Shown here piece after piece: positions 21,835-31,501 of a stretch of DNA of 64,000 nt. Position 1 is the stretch's first letter. Every line of letters starts with the position of its first letter. The stretch is from Verrucomicrobiota bacterium. Lineage in GTDB: Bacteria > Verrucomicrobiota > Verrucomicrobiia > Limisphaerales > J093. The stretch covers positions 1 to 64,000 of the forward strand of contig JAAYVR010000123.1 in assembly GCA_012517065.1 (NCBI GenBank). The letters run 5' to 3'. The notes below the pieces were generated by a model that worked only from the letters and a program-made list of their open reading frames with translations, was not told the origin of the DNA and searched no databases. The translations under genes and the position numbers were made by a program.

Positions 21835-24489
21835 ATGCCTGATCAAGACGAATCTTCACCAGCTCCACCGGAAACAAAGCGCGGCGAGGGCTCGCTCTTT
21901 GCCACCAATGAAAGAGTCGAGGCAATCAATGTCGCCGAGGAAATAAAAAGCTCATTCCTCGACTACTCGATGTCGGTGATCATTTCCCGCGCACTGCCCG
22001 ACGCGCGCGATGGACTGAAGCCGTCGCAGCGTCGCCTGTTGTACGCGATGTTCCACGACCTCGGGTTGCTGCCGACCCGCAAGCATCTCAAGTGCGCCCG
22101 CATCGTCGGCGAAACAATGGGTAAATACCACCCGCACGGCGATCAGGCGATCTACCCCACGCTTGTGCACATGGCACAGCCATGGGCAATGCGAGAACCG
22201 CTCGTCGATGGCCAGGGCAACTTCGGATCCGTCGAAGATGACCCGCCCGCTGCAATGCGGTACACCGAAGCCCGCCTCACTGCCCTCGGCGCAGCGCTCA
22301 TGGACGACATCGAGAAGGACACCGTCGATTTCGTTCCGACCTACGACGAGGAACACGAGGAACCTGTTGTTTTGCCGGCGGCCTTCCCAAACCTCCTCGT
22401 CAATGGTGGAACAGGCATCGCGGTCGGAATGGCCACCAACCTGCCCCCGCACAACCTCGGCGAAGCCATCGACGCCATTTGCGCGCAAATCGACAATCCC
22501 GACATTTCGGTCGATGAGTTGATGCGGTACATCAAAGGGCCGGATTTCCCAACCGGCTGCATGGTGTGCGGGCTCGAGGGCATCCGCGATTATTTCAGGA
22601 CCGGACGCGGCACGATCAAAATCCGCGGCAAAGTCGGCGTCGAACAGCTCAAGGGGGGCCGCGAACAAATCGTCATCACTGAAATCCCATACAACGTCAA
22701 CCGCGCCCAACTGGTCGAACGCATCGCCGAACTCGTCAACGAGGGTGAAATCAAGGAGCTGGCAGACATAACCGCAGTCCGGGACGAATCGGACGAAAAC
22801 ACGCGCGTGGTAATCGAACTCAAACGCGATGCCGTCCCCAAGGTTGTCATCAACAACCTTTACAAACACACCGCCCTTGAAACCAGCTTTGCAGTCAACG
22901 CGCTTGCAATTGACCACGGCCGCCCCAAAACGCTCAACCTGAAAGAGCTCATCAATTGCTACATCGAGCACCGCCGCGAGGTCGTTTTGCGCCGGACAAG
23001 ATTCGAGCTCCGCAAAGCCGAGGAACGCGCCGAAGTGCTCGAAGGTTACCTTGTCGCAATAGCCAACCTCGACCAGTTCATCCGGATCATCCGCGGCTCG
23101 CGAACGCGCGAAGAAGCGCGCGTCAAACTGCTTGCCTTCGAGTGGCAACGGCCAATCGTCGAAGGATGGGGCATCGTAATTCGCGATGAAGCGCGCATCG
23201 TAAATGGCAGATATGCGCTCACCGAACGGCAGGTGGACGCCATCCTCGAATTGCGGTTGTACCAACTCACAGGATTGGAAATTGACAAGGTCGATGCCGA
23301 GTATCGCAAGCTCCTCGAGACAATCCGCGATCTCCTCGACATTCTCGCAAAAGAAGCCCGCGTTCTTGAAATCATAAAGACCGAGCTGCGCGCCATCCGT
23401 GAAAAACATGCCACCCCACGTCTCACCGATCTGGTTCCTGACGAGGGCGAAATAGCCATCGAAGACCTCATCGCCAACGAGGGCGTCATCATCACAATGA
23501 CGCACAACGGGCTCATCAAACGGACAAACATCAGTTCCTACCGCGCCCAGCGCCGCGGCGGCAAGGGCGTAATCGGCATGGCAACACGCGACACGCCCGT
23601 GGTCGATGGCGAAGCACCGGATTTCATCGAACACTTGTTCACTGCCAGCACGCACGATTATCTGATGTTTTTTACGAACACGGGCCGGGTCTATGTCGAG
23701 CGCGTGCTCGAAGTGCCCGACATGGGCCGCGCAGCCAAGGGCCGCAGTATTGCCAATCTGCTTGAACTGCAGCCGGACGAAAAAATCGCTGCAATGATCC
23801 CCATAAACAGCAAAACCGGCCCTAACAAGGAAGACATTACCTGGAAACAGCCTGGTTACGTGTTGTTCGCCACCCAGAAGGGCACCGTCAAAAAAACCGC
23901 TCTCCCGGAATTCGCCAACGTCAGACGCGGCGGAATCATAGCCATAAACATCGAACCAGGCGATACGCTCATCGATGCCAAGCTCACCACCGGAGAGAAC
24001 GAGGTCGTGCTCATCACTCGCGAAGGAATGAGCATACGATTCTCCGAGGAAGACGTCCGCCCAATGGGCCGCCCGGCCACAGGTGTCAAAGGAATCGAGC
24101 TTGAAGAAGGCGACAGCGTGGTGGCTTTGGCCGTGGTGGATGCGGACGCCACGTTGTTGGTTGCGGGCAGCAACGGACTCGGCAAACGCACCAGCTTCGA
24201 TGAATACCGCAGCCAGAACCGCGGCGGAAAAGGCATAATCACCATGAAAACTACCGAGCGCACCGGCGGTGTCGTCGGCGCTCTTACAGTGCGCGAGACC
24301 GATGAGGTAATGTTGATAACTGCCGGCGGCCAAATGGTGCGCATATCGGTCAAAGATGTCCGCCAGACAAGCCGCAACACCCAGGGCGTCAAACTCATTG
24401 ACCTCGAGGAGAATGACAGGCTTCAGGCAATCGCACCAGTGATCAGTGAGGAGACCAACGGCGATGACAGCCAGGGCGGCACGGCGTAG
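21835..24489 (+). CDS. gyrA: DNA gyrase subunit A
   Basis: 884 aa, the DNA breakage-reunion subunit. The catalytic tyrosine is Tyr143 in AMRYTEARL. The GyrA box is QRRGGKG, and beta-pinwheel repeats fill the C-terminal third, so this is gyrase and not topoisomerase IV. Of note, the quinolone-contact positions read [10 protein letters not shown]: Gln104 stands where E. coli has Ser83, and Pro108 where it has Asp87. The spacing to the catalytic Tyr is the same 39 residues. ATG 21835 is chosen over GTG 21829 because the AGGA at 21821-21824 is then 10 bases away. Confidence 0.98.
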   Translation: MPDQDESSPAPPETKRGEGSLFATNERVEAINVAEEIKSSFLDYSMSVIISRALPDARDGLKPSQRRLLYAMFHDLGLLPTRKHLKCARIVGETMGKYHPHGDQAIYPTLVHMAQPWAMREPLVDGQGNFGSVEDDPPAAMRYTEARLTALGAALMDDIEKDTVDFVPTYDEEHEEPVVLPAAFPNLLVNGGTGIAVGMATNLPPHNLGEAIDAICAQIDNPDISVDELMRYIKGPDFPTGCMVCGLEGIRDYFRTGRGTIKIRGKVGVEQLKGGREQIVITEIPYNVNRAQLVERIAELVNEGEIKELADITAVRDESDENTRVVIELKRDAVPKVVINNLYKHTALETSFAVNALAIDHGRPKTLNLKELINCYIEHRREVVLRRTRFELRKAEERAEVLEGYLVAIANLDQFIRIIRGSRTREEARVKLLAFEWQRPIVEGWGIVIRDEARIVNGRYALTERQVDAILELRLYQLTGLEIDKVDAEYRKLLETIRDLLDILAKEARVLEIIKTELRAIREKHATPRLTDLVPDEGEIAIEDLIANEGVIITMTHNGLIKRTNISSYRAQRRGGKGVIGMATRDTPVVDGEAPDFIEHLFTASTHDYLMFFTNTGRVYVERVLEVPDMGRAAKGRSIANLLELQPDEKIAAMIPINSKTGPNKEDITWKQPGYVLFATQKGTVKKTALPEFANVRRGGIIAINIEPGDTLIDAKLTTGENEVVLITREGMSIRFSEEDVRPMGRPATGVKGIELEEGDSVVALAVVDADATLLVAGSNGLGKRTSFDEYRSQNRGGKGIITMKTTERTGGVVGALTVRETDEVMLITAGGQMVRISVKDVRQTSRNTQGVKLIDLEENDRLQAIAPVISEETNGDDSQGGTA

Positions 24490-24528
24490 CAGCCGTTTGT
24501 AAGGAACCTGCACCGGACCATTTCTTGC

Positions 24529-26601
24529 ATGAACCGTATCCGGCTACTTTCCGAACAGGTGGCCAACCAGATCGCCGCTGGCGAAGTAATCGAACGGCCC
24601 GCCAGTGTCGTCAAGGAACTGGTCGAGAATGCCCTCGACGCCGCAGCATCGCACATTACGGTCGAAGTCCAAGCCGGAGGACGGAGCTTGATTCGCGTGA
24701 CCGACGACGGCGTCGGAATGAGCCGCGACGATGCTTTGCTCTGTTTCGAACGGCACGCGACCAGCAAGATTCAGCGCGCCGAAGACCTGAACGCAATTTC
24801 CTCAATGGGATTTCGCGGCGAAGCCTTGCCAAGCATCGCCAGCGTCAGCCGGCTCTCCCTCACCACGCGTGAGAAAGACAATGATTCCGGTGAAGCAACC
24901 CGCGTCCAAATCGAAGGTGGGCGAATCATCGCGGTCCGCTCCGCAAGCGGCCCGCCCGGCACTTGCGTCGAGGTCCGACAGTTGTTTTTCAATCTCCCGG
25001 CACGACGAAAGTTCCTGCGAAGTAACGACACCGAACGTGCCCACATTCAGCATTATCTGCTGTTGGCAGCGCTGGCGTTTCCAGAGGTCGGGTTCACATT
25101 CGTCAACGACCAGCGCCTTGTTTGGCAGTTGCCGCCACTTCCCATGCCCAACTCCCCCGAGGCGCGCCTGGAAGCATTGCGCGAAAGACTCCGTGCCTTG
25201 TACGGCGCCGACCTCAGTCTCGTCCCAGTAATGGCCCGCGCCAACCTGCATCCGTCCGACACCCCTCAGACCGAGGAATCCGATGCCACCAACGCGCCTT
25301 CGCTTTCTGAGCTGTCGGTCTGGGGATTCATCGGCGCCCCCGGCGTTTCGCGCGCCACACGCGAAGACCAGCACTTATTTGTCAACCGCCGCCCAATCGA
25401 ACACAGAGGCCTCAACTTCGCTCTCGCGGAAGGTTACCACACCGCTCTGATGAAAGGGCGTTACCCCGTCTGCTGTCTCTTCCTCGAACTCAATCCGGCC
25501 GAAGTGGACGTGAACGTCCATCCGGCCAAACGCGAAGTCCGGTTCCGAGCCGAATACGCAGTGCGCGCAGCCGTCACCGACGCCATCAGACAAGCGCTCA
25601 TTGGTTGGCACGCTCGCCAAGGCACTTTCGGCCAAATAATCTCCAAAACCACTCCTATTCCTAGCGAGCCATCCCACGCGCAGAGTCCACCAACCCAGCC
25701 GGTCACCGGGCCCCAATCAGACACGGCCAAGCCAGCCGCACCTGCTCAGCCGCGTCCACCAGAAACGCAAACCCTGCCAACCCCCACCCCCAAAGCAACA
25801 CAACATCCCAAACAGGCGGAGCATAAAACAGAACCAACCAGTACCGCAGCGCCCGCCGAACCCAAAGATGTCCCGGCCTCAACACCAAAAACTGACGCCG
25901 CCAAACAAAGCAGTTCAGACCAGATTACCACCTCGACACCTGACAAAACCGGCCCTTTTGCTCCCGCTCAGTCCGGTTCAACCACCCCGCAAACCACCGC
26001 CGGTCCAGTGCCCCTGCTTGCGGTCCCGCTTCGGATGGTTGGTGTGATCGGGCGCCTCTACGTCTTGTTCGAATCCGACCGCGGCCTTGTGTTGCTGGAC
26101 CAGCACGCGGCGCACGAGCGCGTCTTGTACGAGCAGATGCTCAACCGGCTTCAGCAAGGCCAGGCCCCAAGCCAGCGGCTGCTCCTGCCTGCGACAGTTG
26201 AACTCTCGCCTCGCGACGCTCAATTCGTCAAAGAACAGCTTGCGACCTTGAATCGCCTTGGGATTGGTCTTAGCGAATTCGGTGAAAACACGTTTCTGCT
26301 TGATGCTTTGCCGCCTTACGTGAAAGCAAAAGAAGCGCGTCAGTTCGTCATCGAAGTAATTGACGAACTCAAAGCAACCGGCCAGGCCGTCAACGCACTC
26401 CGCCTGGGCGAAGAAATGATCGCTCGCACCGTCTGCAGACACGCGGTCAAAGCCCACGACCCGCTCGATCTGTCCGAACTCGAAGCTCTCGTGGCAGAAT
26501 TGCGGCGTTGCACAATGCCGTACACATGCCCGCATGGACGCCCAACCCTCATCGAAATCAACTACCGCGAAATAGAAAAGAAATTCGGCCGCGTGACTTG
26601 A
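24529..26601 (+). CDS. mutL: DNA mismatch repair protein MutL, endonuclease type
   Basis: 690 aa. The GHKL ATPase is at the N-terminus (VVKELVENALDAAA, DDGVGMSRDD, GFRGEALPSIASVS). A long Pro/Thr/Gln/Ala linker spans ~380-490, and the C-terminal dimerisation domain follows. The latter has the metal-dependent endonuclease motif DQHAAHERVLYE (fits DQHAx2Ex4E, from residue 524), CRHAVKAHDPL, and the closing CPHGRPTLIEI. MutL links MutS mismatch recognition to strand nicking. An endonuclease-type MutL fits a bacterium without MutH. It is 39 bases behind gyrA and probably in the same transcript. Confidence 0.97.
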   Translation: MNRIRLLSEQVANQIAAGEVIERPASVVKELVENALDAAASHITVEVQAGGRSLIRVTDDGVGMSRDDALLCFERHATSKIQRAEDLNAISSMGFRGEALPSIASVSRLSLTTREKDNDSGEATRVQIEGGRIIAVRSASGPPGTCVEVRQLFFNLPARRKFLRSNDTERAHIQHYLLLAALAFPEVGFTFVNDQRLVWQLPPLPMPNSPEARLEALRERLRALYGADLSLVPVMARANLHPSDTPQTEESDATNAPSLSELSVWGFIGAPGVSRATREDQHLFVNRRPIEHRGLNFALAEGYHTALMKGRYPVCCLFLELNPAEVDVNVHPAKREVRFRAEYAVRAAVTDAIRQALIGWHARQGTFGQIISKTTPIPSEPSHAQSPPTQPVTGPQSDTAKPAAPAQPRPPETQTLPTPTPKATQHPKQAEHKTEPTSTAAPAEPKDVPASTPKTDAAKQSSSDQITTSTPDKTGPFAPAQSGSTTPQTTAGPVPLLAVPLRMVGVIGRLYVLFESDRGLVLLDQHAAHERVLYEQMLNRLQQGQAPSQRLLLPATVELSPRDAQFVKEQLATLNRLGIGLSEFGENTFLLDALPPYVKAKEARQFVIEVIDELKATGQAVNALRLGEEMIARTVCRHAVKAHDPLDLSELEALVAELRRCTMPYTCPHGRPTLIEINYREIEKKFGRVT

Positions 26602-26624
26602 CACCTGCAGCCTCGGCACTTCTC

Positions 26625-27380
26625 TCAGCCGCGTCCAGTCCCGTTGGTCTCCCGCGCACGCGATTTAGCATGCGCCGGATGAAACAGTTCTTCACCCCTC
26701 AGCCCCGTCATCCGTTCGATCCCCTTCAGCATCGTGAACAGAATGTAAAACACCGCTGCACCCGCCGGCACAACCGTCGTCGGCCATGTCCACAACTGCA
26801 ATTTCCCAAGTTGCCGCGCGAATTGTTCCGTCCCCGATTCAGCCGGCAAAAGCCATAGCGCAAGCAGAAAATTGGCTGTGCCGCTGACCACGAACGGCAC
26901 AGCAAGCCACCACGACGCCCACGCCAGCAACCGTTCAAACTCGGGCTCCTTCCCGCGCATCTCCAGCGCGTTCTGGATGCGATCGGTGTTCAGGACCTGG
27001 TCGTTGTAAAGCAGCGTCCGCACCAGAGGTTGCCGTGTGCGCAGCGACAACGGTATGGCAAGGCCCACGACGACAGGCAACGCCGCTTCTTTGAAAGCAA
27101 ACCAAAAACCGTTCATCTCCATAAGGCCAAGACCGCCCGTCAGCAGCGTGCTCACGAAACCCACCACCGAAAGTGAATTGAGGGTTTTGCGTTTCAGGAT
27201 GTCGTACAGGCCATAGCCAAACGGAAACAAAAGCGCCACAACAAGACCGGCTTTCGGCCCAAGCAACGTCCGCCTCGCAAACCACGACAGTATCACCGCC
27301 GGAATCACCGCGTTGAAAAGCAGATTCAACCAGAGGTTCTCTGATTTCCGCCGCGGTTTGACGTTCTCACACCCAGTCAT
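26625..27380 (-). CDS. VC0807-like integral membrane protein
   Basis: About 251 aa with six or so hydrophobic segments, such as LLFNAVIPAVILSW, AGLVVALLFPFGYGLYDIL and WWLAVPFVVSGTANFLLALW. The pattern 'LGPKAGLVVALLFPFGYGLYDILKRK' followed by 'SVVGFVSTLLTGGLGLM' matches the VC0807 family of inner-membrane proteins, whose function is unknown. The track ORF starts at 27698, but the first ~100 codons come from intergenic repeats, so ATG 27380 is chosen. It converges with mutL. Confidence 0.8.
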   Translation of the reverse strand: MTGCENVKPRRKSENLWLNLLFNAVIPAVILSWFARRTLLGPKAGLVVALLFPFGYGLYDILKRKTLNSLSVVGFVSTLLTGGLGLMEMNGFWFAFKEAALPVVVGLAIPLSLRTRQPLVRTLLYNDQVLNTDRIQNALEMRGKEPEFERLLAWASWWLAVPFVVSGTANFLLALWLLPAESGTEQFARQLGKLQLWTWPTTVVPAGAAVFYILFTMLKGIERMTGLRGEELFHPAHAKSRARETNGTGRG

Positions 27381-27891
27381 GTGGCAAAAAGCACACGCCG
27401 ATGATTCCTTCAACCAGTAACCGGCTTCAACTGAAAAGATAAGATTGCAACGCGCCGTGCAGGGCGCGCCTCGCCGTCCACGAACGAGTGCGTGAGGCAG
27501 GGCGGACGCCCCGCGCATGCCACAAACAACGTGTCTGTCCCCATATGGCCTCATTCGATCTCGCCGCTGATCCCGCTGGTTTCTAACGTGCTGCCGCGGA
27601 TGCATTGGGCGTTGGCAGGCGCGAAGCACTTGGAGTGCGGCAGCTTGCTGCCGCTTTGTTTCTATGCGCAACCAACGTGCCTGGAACCAGATCGGCATGA
27701 GGCCGCAAACAAAGTGGCTGTCCCCATATCAAGCCGCGAGAAATTCCCCACGGGCTTGGCCCGCATGTTTCATACCCTGAGCAGGCTGCGAAACGGGTGT
27801 CTTCAAGCAACCAAGGAATATCCGGGATCCATGAATCTCACCGGAATGAATCTTTGGGTGTCTTGGTCTGGTCAGGCCGTGGGATTTCGGG
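27381..27891. repeat. Repeat-mosaic gap, no gene
   Basis: Contains 'aaacaacgtgtctgtccccatatggc' (27523-27548); 'gcgaagcacttggagtgcggcagcttgctgccgctttg' (27620-27657, inverse of the 18355 and 51490 blocks); 'caacgtgcctggaaccagatcggcatgaggc' and 'aaacaaagtggctgtccccatatc' (27672-27730). A degenerate pair of hairpin modules follows ('gcccgcatgtttcataccctgagcaggctgcg' and 'aatctcaccggaatgaatctttgggtgtcttgg', 27757-27893). Similar pieces with other spacings occur at 43825 and 51360. Confidence 0.85.
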
Positions 27892-28269
27892 CTACGGCAC
27901 GCTCGCCAATAGAAACTGAATGGCGTTTTTCACGTCACGGTTTGCGTGATCCAGCTCGCGCGCAAGCGGCCCAATAAGGACTTCTGCTGCCTGTTCCGGA
28001 ATTTCCCCGCCAGGTTCAATGGCAATTGAAGCGCTTTTCCCAGAAGAAGCGCGTTCACCGATTCGGATCAGGGTGAAACACAAAGCGGCGACAACGAGCA
28101 GAGCAGCAGACAAAGCGGTCGAACTTCTCCACATGCTTCGGGCCAAATTGGATTGCGGCGACGCACCTGCTGCGGCCTCGCGGACGCGTTGCATGATCGA
28201 GTCGTGCAGGTCCGCGGGCACAGCCCGCTTTCGGCTTGAGGACTGGAGTGCAGATTCAATCGGGTCCAT
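27892..28269 (-). CDS. Small single-span membrane protein downstream of ECF sigma factor
   Basis: About 125 aa. The N-terminal ~45 residues are soluble (ADLHDSIMQRVREAA), then one membrane segment (TALSAALLVVAALCFTLI), then a C-terminal domain likely outside. It starts 14 bases after the sigma gene's stop. A short cytoplasmic part plus a single membrane helix next to an ECF sigma is the layout of anti-sigma factors, but no zinc-binding anti-sigma motif is seen, so the role is inferred from position only. ATG 28269 is chosen because the longer ORF overlaps the sigma gene. Confidence 0.7.
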   Translation of the reverse strand: MDPIESALQSSSRKRAVPADLHDSIMQRVREAAAGASPQSNLARSMWRSSTALSAALLVVAALCFTLIRIGERASSGKSASIAIEPGGEIPEQAAEVLIGPLARELDHANRDVKNAIQFLLASVP

Positions 28270-28283
28270 GGTTGTCTTGTTGC

Positions 28284-28928
28284 TCACATGGTTTGATTTG
28301 GCGCTGTCCAGGATAAACCATCCGGCATATGTGGAATCTCCGGGCGCGCAGGGGTCCGTATCCCGCCTCCGTTGGGTTTCAAACCTCGAGCCTTCAGGCA
28401 ACGAGCCAACATCCTGCGCGCCCTAAACAACTGCACTTTGATGTAAGTCTGAGGCCGGCGCATCACCCGGGCGATATCGTGCACGCTCATGTTCTCGGCA
28501 TAATGAAGCCAAAGAGTCTGGAATTGAGAAGCACTGAGCTTGCTGCGCGCGATTGCCCAGAGTTGTTCGGCTTCATCGCGGTCTTCGAGCTGAGAGGACG
28601 GGGTGTCAAAAGTTGCCGATTCCGGCAAGAGGCTTTCCAGGACCGGCTTGATGCGCCGACTGTTGTCGATGCATTTGCGTCGTGCTATGGCAAAGAGCCA
28701 CGGCGCGAAAGGCATCGAGGGTTTGTATCGGGCAAGCCCATGATAGGCCGCGACGAACACGTCCTGCACAAGTTCACGCGCGTCAGCGTCATTGCCGCAC
28801 CAGTGCAGGGAGAAGTTGTAAAGAGGCTTTTCGAACCGGCGAACGAGTTCCTCGAACATTGCCAAATCGCCGTTTTTGGCGAGTTCGGCGATGTGCTCGT
28901 GTGAAAGTGCTGAGCTATCCTCGTTCAC
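28284..28928 (-). CDS. RNA polymerase ECF-type sigma factor
   Basis: 214 aa, sigma-70 family. Region 2 is FEELVRRFEKPLYNFSLHW...DARELVQDVFVAAYHGLARY...FAPWLFAIARRKCID (~25-100). Region 4 is LSASQFQTLWLHYAENMSVHDIARVM...TYIKVQLFRARRML (~125-180). A ~35-residue Pro-rich tail after region 4 is longer than usual. It directs core polymerase to a dedicated promoter set in response to some envelope signal. The gene starts at GTG 28928, with an exported protein gene 54 bases upstream and a small membrane protein gene 14 bases downstream, probably one operon. Confidence 0.93.
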   Translation of the reverse strand: MNEDSSALSHEHIAELAKNGDLAMFEELVRRFEKPLYNFSLHWCGNDADARELVQDVFVAAYHGLARYKPSMPFAPWLFAIARRKCIDNSRRIKPVLESLLPESATFDTPSSQLEDRDEAEQLWAIARSKLSASQFQTLWLHYAENMSVHDIARVMRRPQTYIKVQLFRARRMLARCLKARGLKPNGGGIRTPARPEIPHMPDGLSWTAPNQTM

Positions 28929-28982
28929 GAGAGCTTTGATTGAATTGGCTCACTGCATCTATTTGGTCATTGAGCCATGCCG

Positions 28983-29903
28983 TCATTTGTTTCTGGCCGT
29001 CTTGAGCATTTGGACGACTTCATCAGCGGCCAACGTCAGGTCCCCAAAGATTCTGGCGTTGTCCTGGCGAATTGCAATCGCTTGAGCAATTCTCTGCAAT
29101 TCGGGCCGATCTTGGCGAAGTGCCATCAGACCAACCATGCCCCGGCAAACAGCCTCGAGTTGCCTTGCGACTTCTTCGTTGCCAACCTCGAGAACAATGG
29201 TGGTTTTCAACTGGCGATCCTTTTCGCCCATGGCGAGGCGCATACCTTTGGATTGCCTGAAAACCTCTGCATTTGGACCGCCGGTTTTGGCGTCAAACTT
29301 GGTGGCCGCGCCGTGAACGAACGACCCGTCATTGCCGAAGTCCCCGAAAGCCGCATTCGAAGAAAGATTCGGGACAACCCGATCCAACACGTCGAGCGCT
29401 TCTGCGACGCGGCTTTGGCTATGGGCGAAGACGACCTTGTTGCCGTGAATTGCCGCATAAACCCTGGGTTTCGACCCTCTCTTGGCAGGCCTCTTTTCAT
29501 CAATCCAACTGTGGATCGTGTGTTGTCTGTGCATGCTGGATTGATATCCATTGGCGGCCTGGGCAAGGGTGGTCAGGCGCGCGGCGTCTAAATCGGCATG
29601 CACCAGCATCACGCCGTCTTCTGCTGACGTTGATGCGCCGTACATAGTGGCGCCGTGCAACTGGCTGCGCAGATCAAAATTGAAAATGGCTTGGAACGCA
29701 GCCAGCTTGTTGAGCACCTCTGGCTTGTTCATTTCACTCAACAGATGTTGGCCAATGACCGTTCCTCGCAGCGCATCGAAATCAATGTGAAACACCCACG
29801 CTGGTTCGCTGACAACATCGGCATGCTTGATCGGCGAAGCCATTGTGTTAACGCCGCAGAACATGCACGCCATCATTACCCCGGTAACAATTCTTGCTTT
29901 CAT
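28983..29903 (-). CDS. Exported protein of unknown function, first gene of the sigma operon
   Basis: 306 aa with a signal peptide (ARIVTGVMMACMFCGVNTMA). The rest is a soluble alpha/beta-looking protein with no catalytic motif I recognise. Segments such as AWVFHIDFDALRGTVIGQHLLSEM and GVMLVHADLDAARLTTLAQAA recall periplasmic DUF3352-like proteins of this phylum, but that match is uncertain. Being first in the sigma operon, it may be the sensor or a target of the regulated response. The 258 bases between it and the divergent DUF6600 gene start at 30162 should hold both promoters. Confidence 0.72.
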   Translation of the reverse strand: MKARIVTGVMMACMFCGVNTMASPIKHADVVSEPAWVFHIDFDALRGTVIGQHLLSEMNKPEVLNKLAAFQAIFNFDLRSQLHGATMYGASTSAEDGVMLVHADLDAARLTTLAQAANGYQSSMHRQHTIHSWIDEKRPAKRGSKPRVYAAIHGNKVVFAHSQSRVAEALDVLDRVVPNLSSNAAFGDFGNDGSFVHGAATKFDAKTGGPNAEVFRQSKGMRLAMGEKDRQLKTTIVLEVGNEEVARQLEAVCRGMVGLMALRQDRPELQRIAQAIAIRQDNARIFGDLTLAADEVVQMLKTARNK

Positions 29904-30161
29904 CGTGGTTAAGCCGATTGATTTGTTTCGCTTTCAGACAGACCGGCGTTTTGCCAGTCATCTGTTAATACGTGCGGGCGAGCTGAAAGGTTACATGTTT
30001 CTTGCAGTGTATTATCGAGGCGCACAAGACACTGACAGTGTCCATCACCCGTTGTGCACCGTGCCAGCGCATGCATGGTCGGCCCGAGCCGCAGCCTCTT
30101 TAACCTGAATATAGCTAAAAGCTCATTGGTCAAATTTTCCGAGCAACCTGAAATTGGTGCT

Positions 30162-31358
30162 ATGCAAACAAGAAATAGGATGTTTGGAATAGGCATGGTG
30201 TGCGCGGCGATCTGGCTTTTCGCCACCAGCCTTAACGCCGCGAATTCTGCGGCCATCGAAGATGTCCTCAAATTGAAAGACGCAGGCGTGCAGGACGAAA
30301 CAATCGTCGCGTTCGTCCAGAGCAAGAAAATTAATTACGATCTGTCCGCGGACGACTTGTTGTCTCTGCGCGCCAAAGGCCTGTCAGAAGCGGTTATCAA
30401 AGCCATGCTTGCCAGTGGCAAAGCGAATGGGCCAACGGCCAGCACGGGTGGAACCCAGGCTTCCACGACCGCGGGGGTTTCGACACCTCAGGGCGCGCCC
30501 CAGGCACCGTCTGTTCAACCGCCGTCCCAGCCTGCTGCGAGCGGCCCTTCAAGCCCGCCTGTCTCTGTGCCTCCTCCTCCGCCGTCGGTATTGCCGCCGG
30601 CACAACCTGCGCCGCCGGCGAACCCTGATGTTGCGTTTTTCTACGAGGCGCTGGCGCCGTATGGGCGATGGATTCTCATCGAAGACGGGCGGTGGTGCTG
30701 GCAGCCGGCAATTGTGGTTACGACGCCGGGCTGGCGGCCGTATTGGGACAGGGGGTATTGGGTATGGACCAACTACGGTTGGTACTGGTACTCGGAGTAT
30801 CCGTGGGGTTGGGCTGTCTTTCACTATGGCCGATGGCACTTGCATCCAAGACACGGGTGGGTCTGGGTGCCGGATCGAGTTTGGGGACCGGCATGGGTTG
30901 TCTGGCGCACGGGCGGCGAATACTGTGGTTGGGCGCCGCTGCCACCCGGAGTTGTGTATGATACCGTATCGGCAAGATTCGTGTATCACGGTAAGCACGT
31001 CAGTGCAGGGTTCGACTTTGGCTTGGACTGGGTGCACTTCAGCTTCTGTTATGTGGCTGACATTGGAAAACCGTCACGCCGACCGGTCGGCGGTGATCGC
31101 GGACGAGACGTGTTCCATCACACAACGGTGGTATTCAACTACACGGTCGATCGTCCGCATGGGGGCGGACACGCAGACCACCGGATAATCAACCACGGGA
31201 TCGATCCCGAACATGTTAGCGGTGGGAGAAAACCGCCAGTTGTCCAAGTGCGCACGGTCGATAGCCCACAGCCACCGCGCGTTTACGAAAGAATAGACCC
31301 CCGCAGAAAGATGATCTCGGTCTATCGCCCGCCACACGGAGGTCACGGGCCGCGGTAG
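30162..31358 (+). CDS. Exported DUF6600-type Trp/Tyr-rich protein
   Basis: About 398 aa. The signal peptide is FGIGMVCAAIWLFATSLNA. A ~50-residue helical segment follows (IEDVLKLKDAGVQDETIVAFV...LSEAVIKAML), then a long Pro/Ala/Ser linker (~85-150). The main domain is full of Trp and Tyr (YGRWILIEDGRWCWQP, YGWYWYSEYPWGW, HGWVWVPDRVWGPAWV, CGWAPLPPG), as in DUF6600 proteins. The C-terminus is His/Gly/Pro-rich. The function is unknown; the composition suggests a surface or envelope structural protein. The track start at 30054 lies before the signal peptide, so ATG 30162 is used. Confidence 0.85.
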   Translation: MQTRNRMFGIGMVCAAIWLFATSLNAANSAAIEDVLKLKDAGVQDETIVAFVQSKKINYDLSADDLLSLRAKGLSEAVIKAMLASGKANGPTASTGGTQASTTAGVSTPQGAPQAPSVQPPSQPAASGPSSPPVSVPPPPPSVLPPAQPAPPANPDVAFFYEALAPYGRWILIEDGRWCWQPAIVVTTPGWRPYWDRGYWVWTNYGWYWYSEYPWGWAVFHYGRWHLHPRHGWVWVPDRVWGPAWVVWRTGGEYCGWAPLPPGVVYDTVSARFVYHGKHVSAGFDFGLDWVHFSFCYVADIGKPSRRPVGGDRGRDVFHHTTVVFNYTVDRPHGGGHADHRIINHGIDPEHVSGGRKPPVVQVRTVDSPQPPRVYERIDPRRKMISVYRPPHGGHGPR

Positions 31359-31368
31359 AGGCCGCGGC
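31349..31368. terminator. Possible stem-loop over the DUF6600 stop codon
   Basis: GCCGCGG-tagagg-CCGCGGC forms a 7-bp GC stem that includes the TAG stop. There is no T-run after it, so it is not a standard intrinsic terminator. It could slow decay or be chance in GC-rich DNA. Confidence 0.3.
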
Positions 31369-31501
31369 AAACAAAGAGCCTGTCGCAGTCTTGGCACTCT
31401 GTCATGGTTTGGCATCAGACCGCAACGCATGGTCACTTGCCCGGTTACCCCGGCACGGCACGGTAAGAACAGACTGCGCCATCAGCAGCGTTGGACGTGG
31501 A

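Noticed and set aside
21952-24513. 853-aa minus-strand ORF opposite gyrA
   Set aside because: A mirror of gyrA in high-GC DNA. Its Phe/Asp/Ala/Val-rich translation has no domain, and gyrA is certain.
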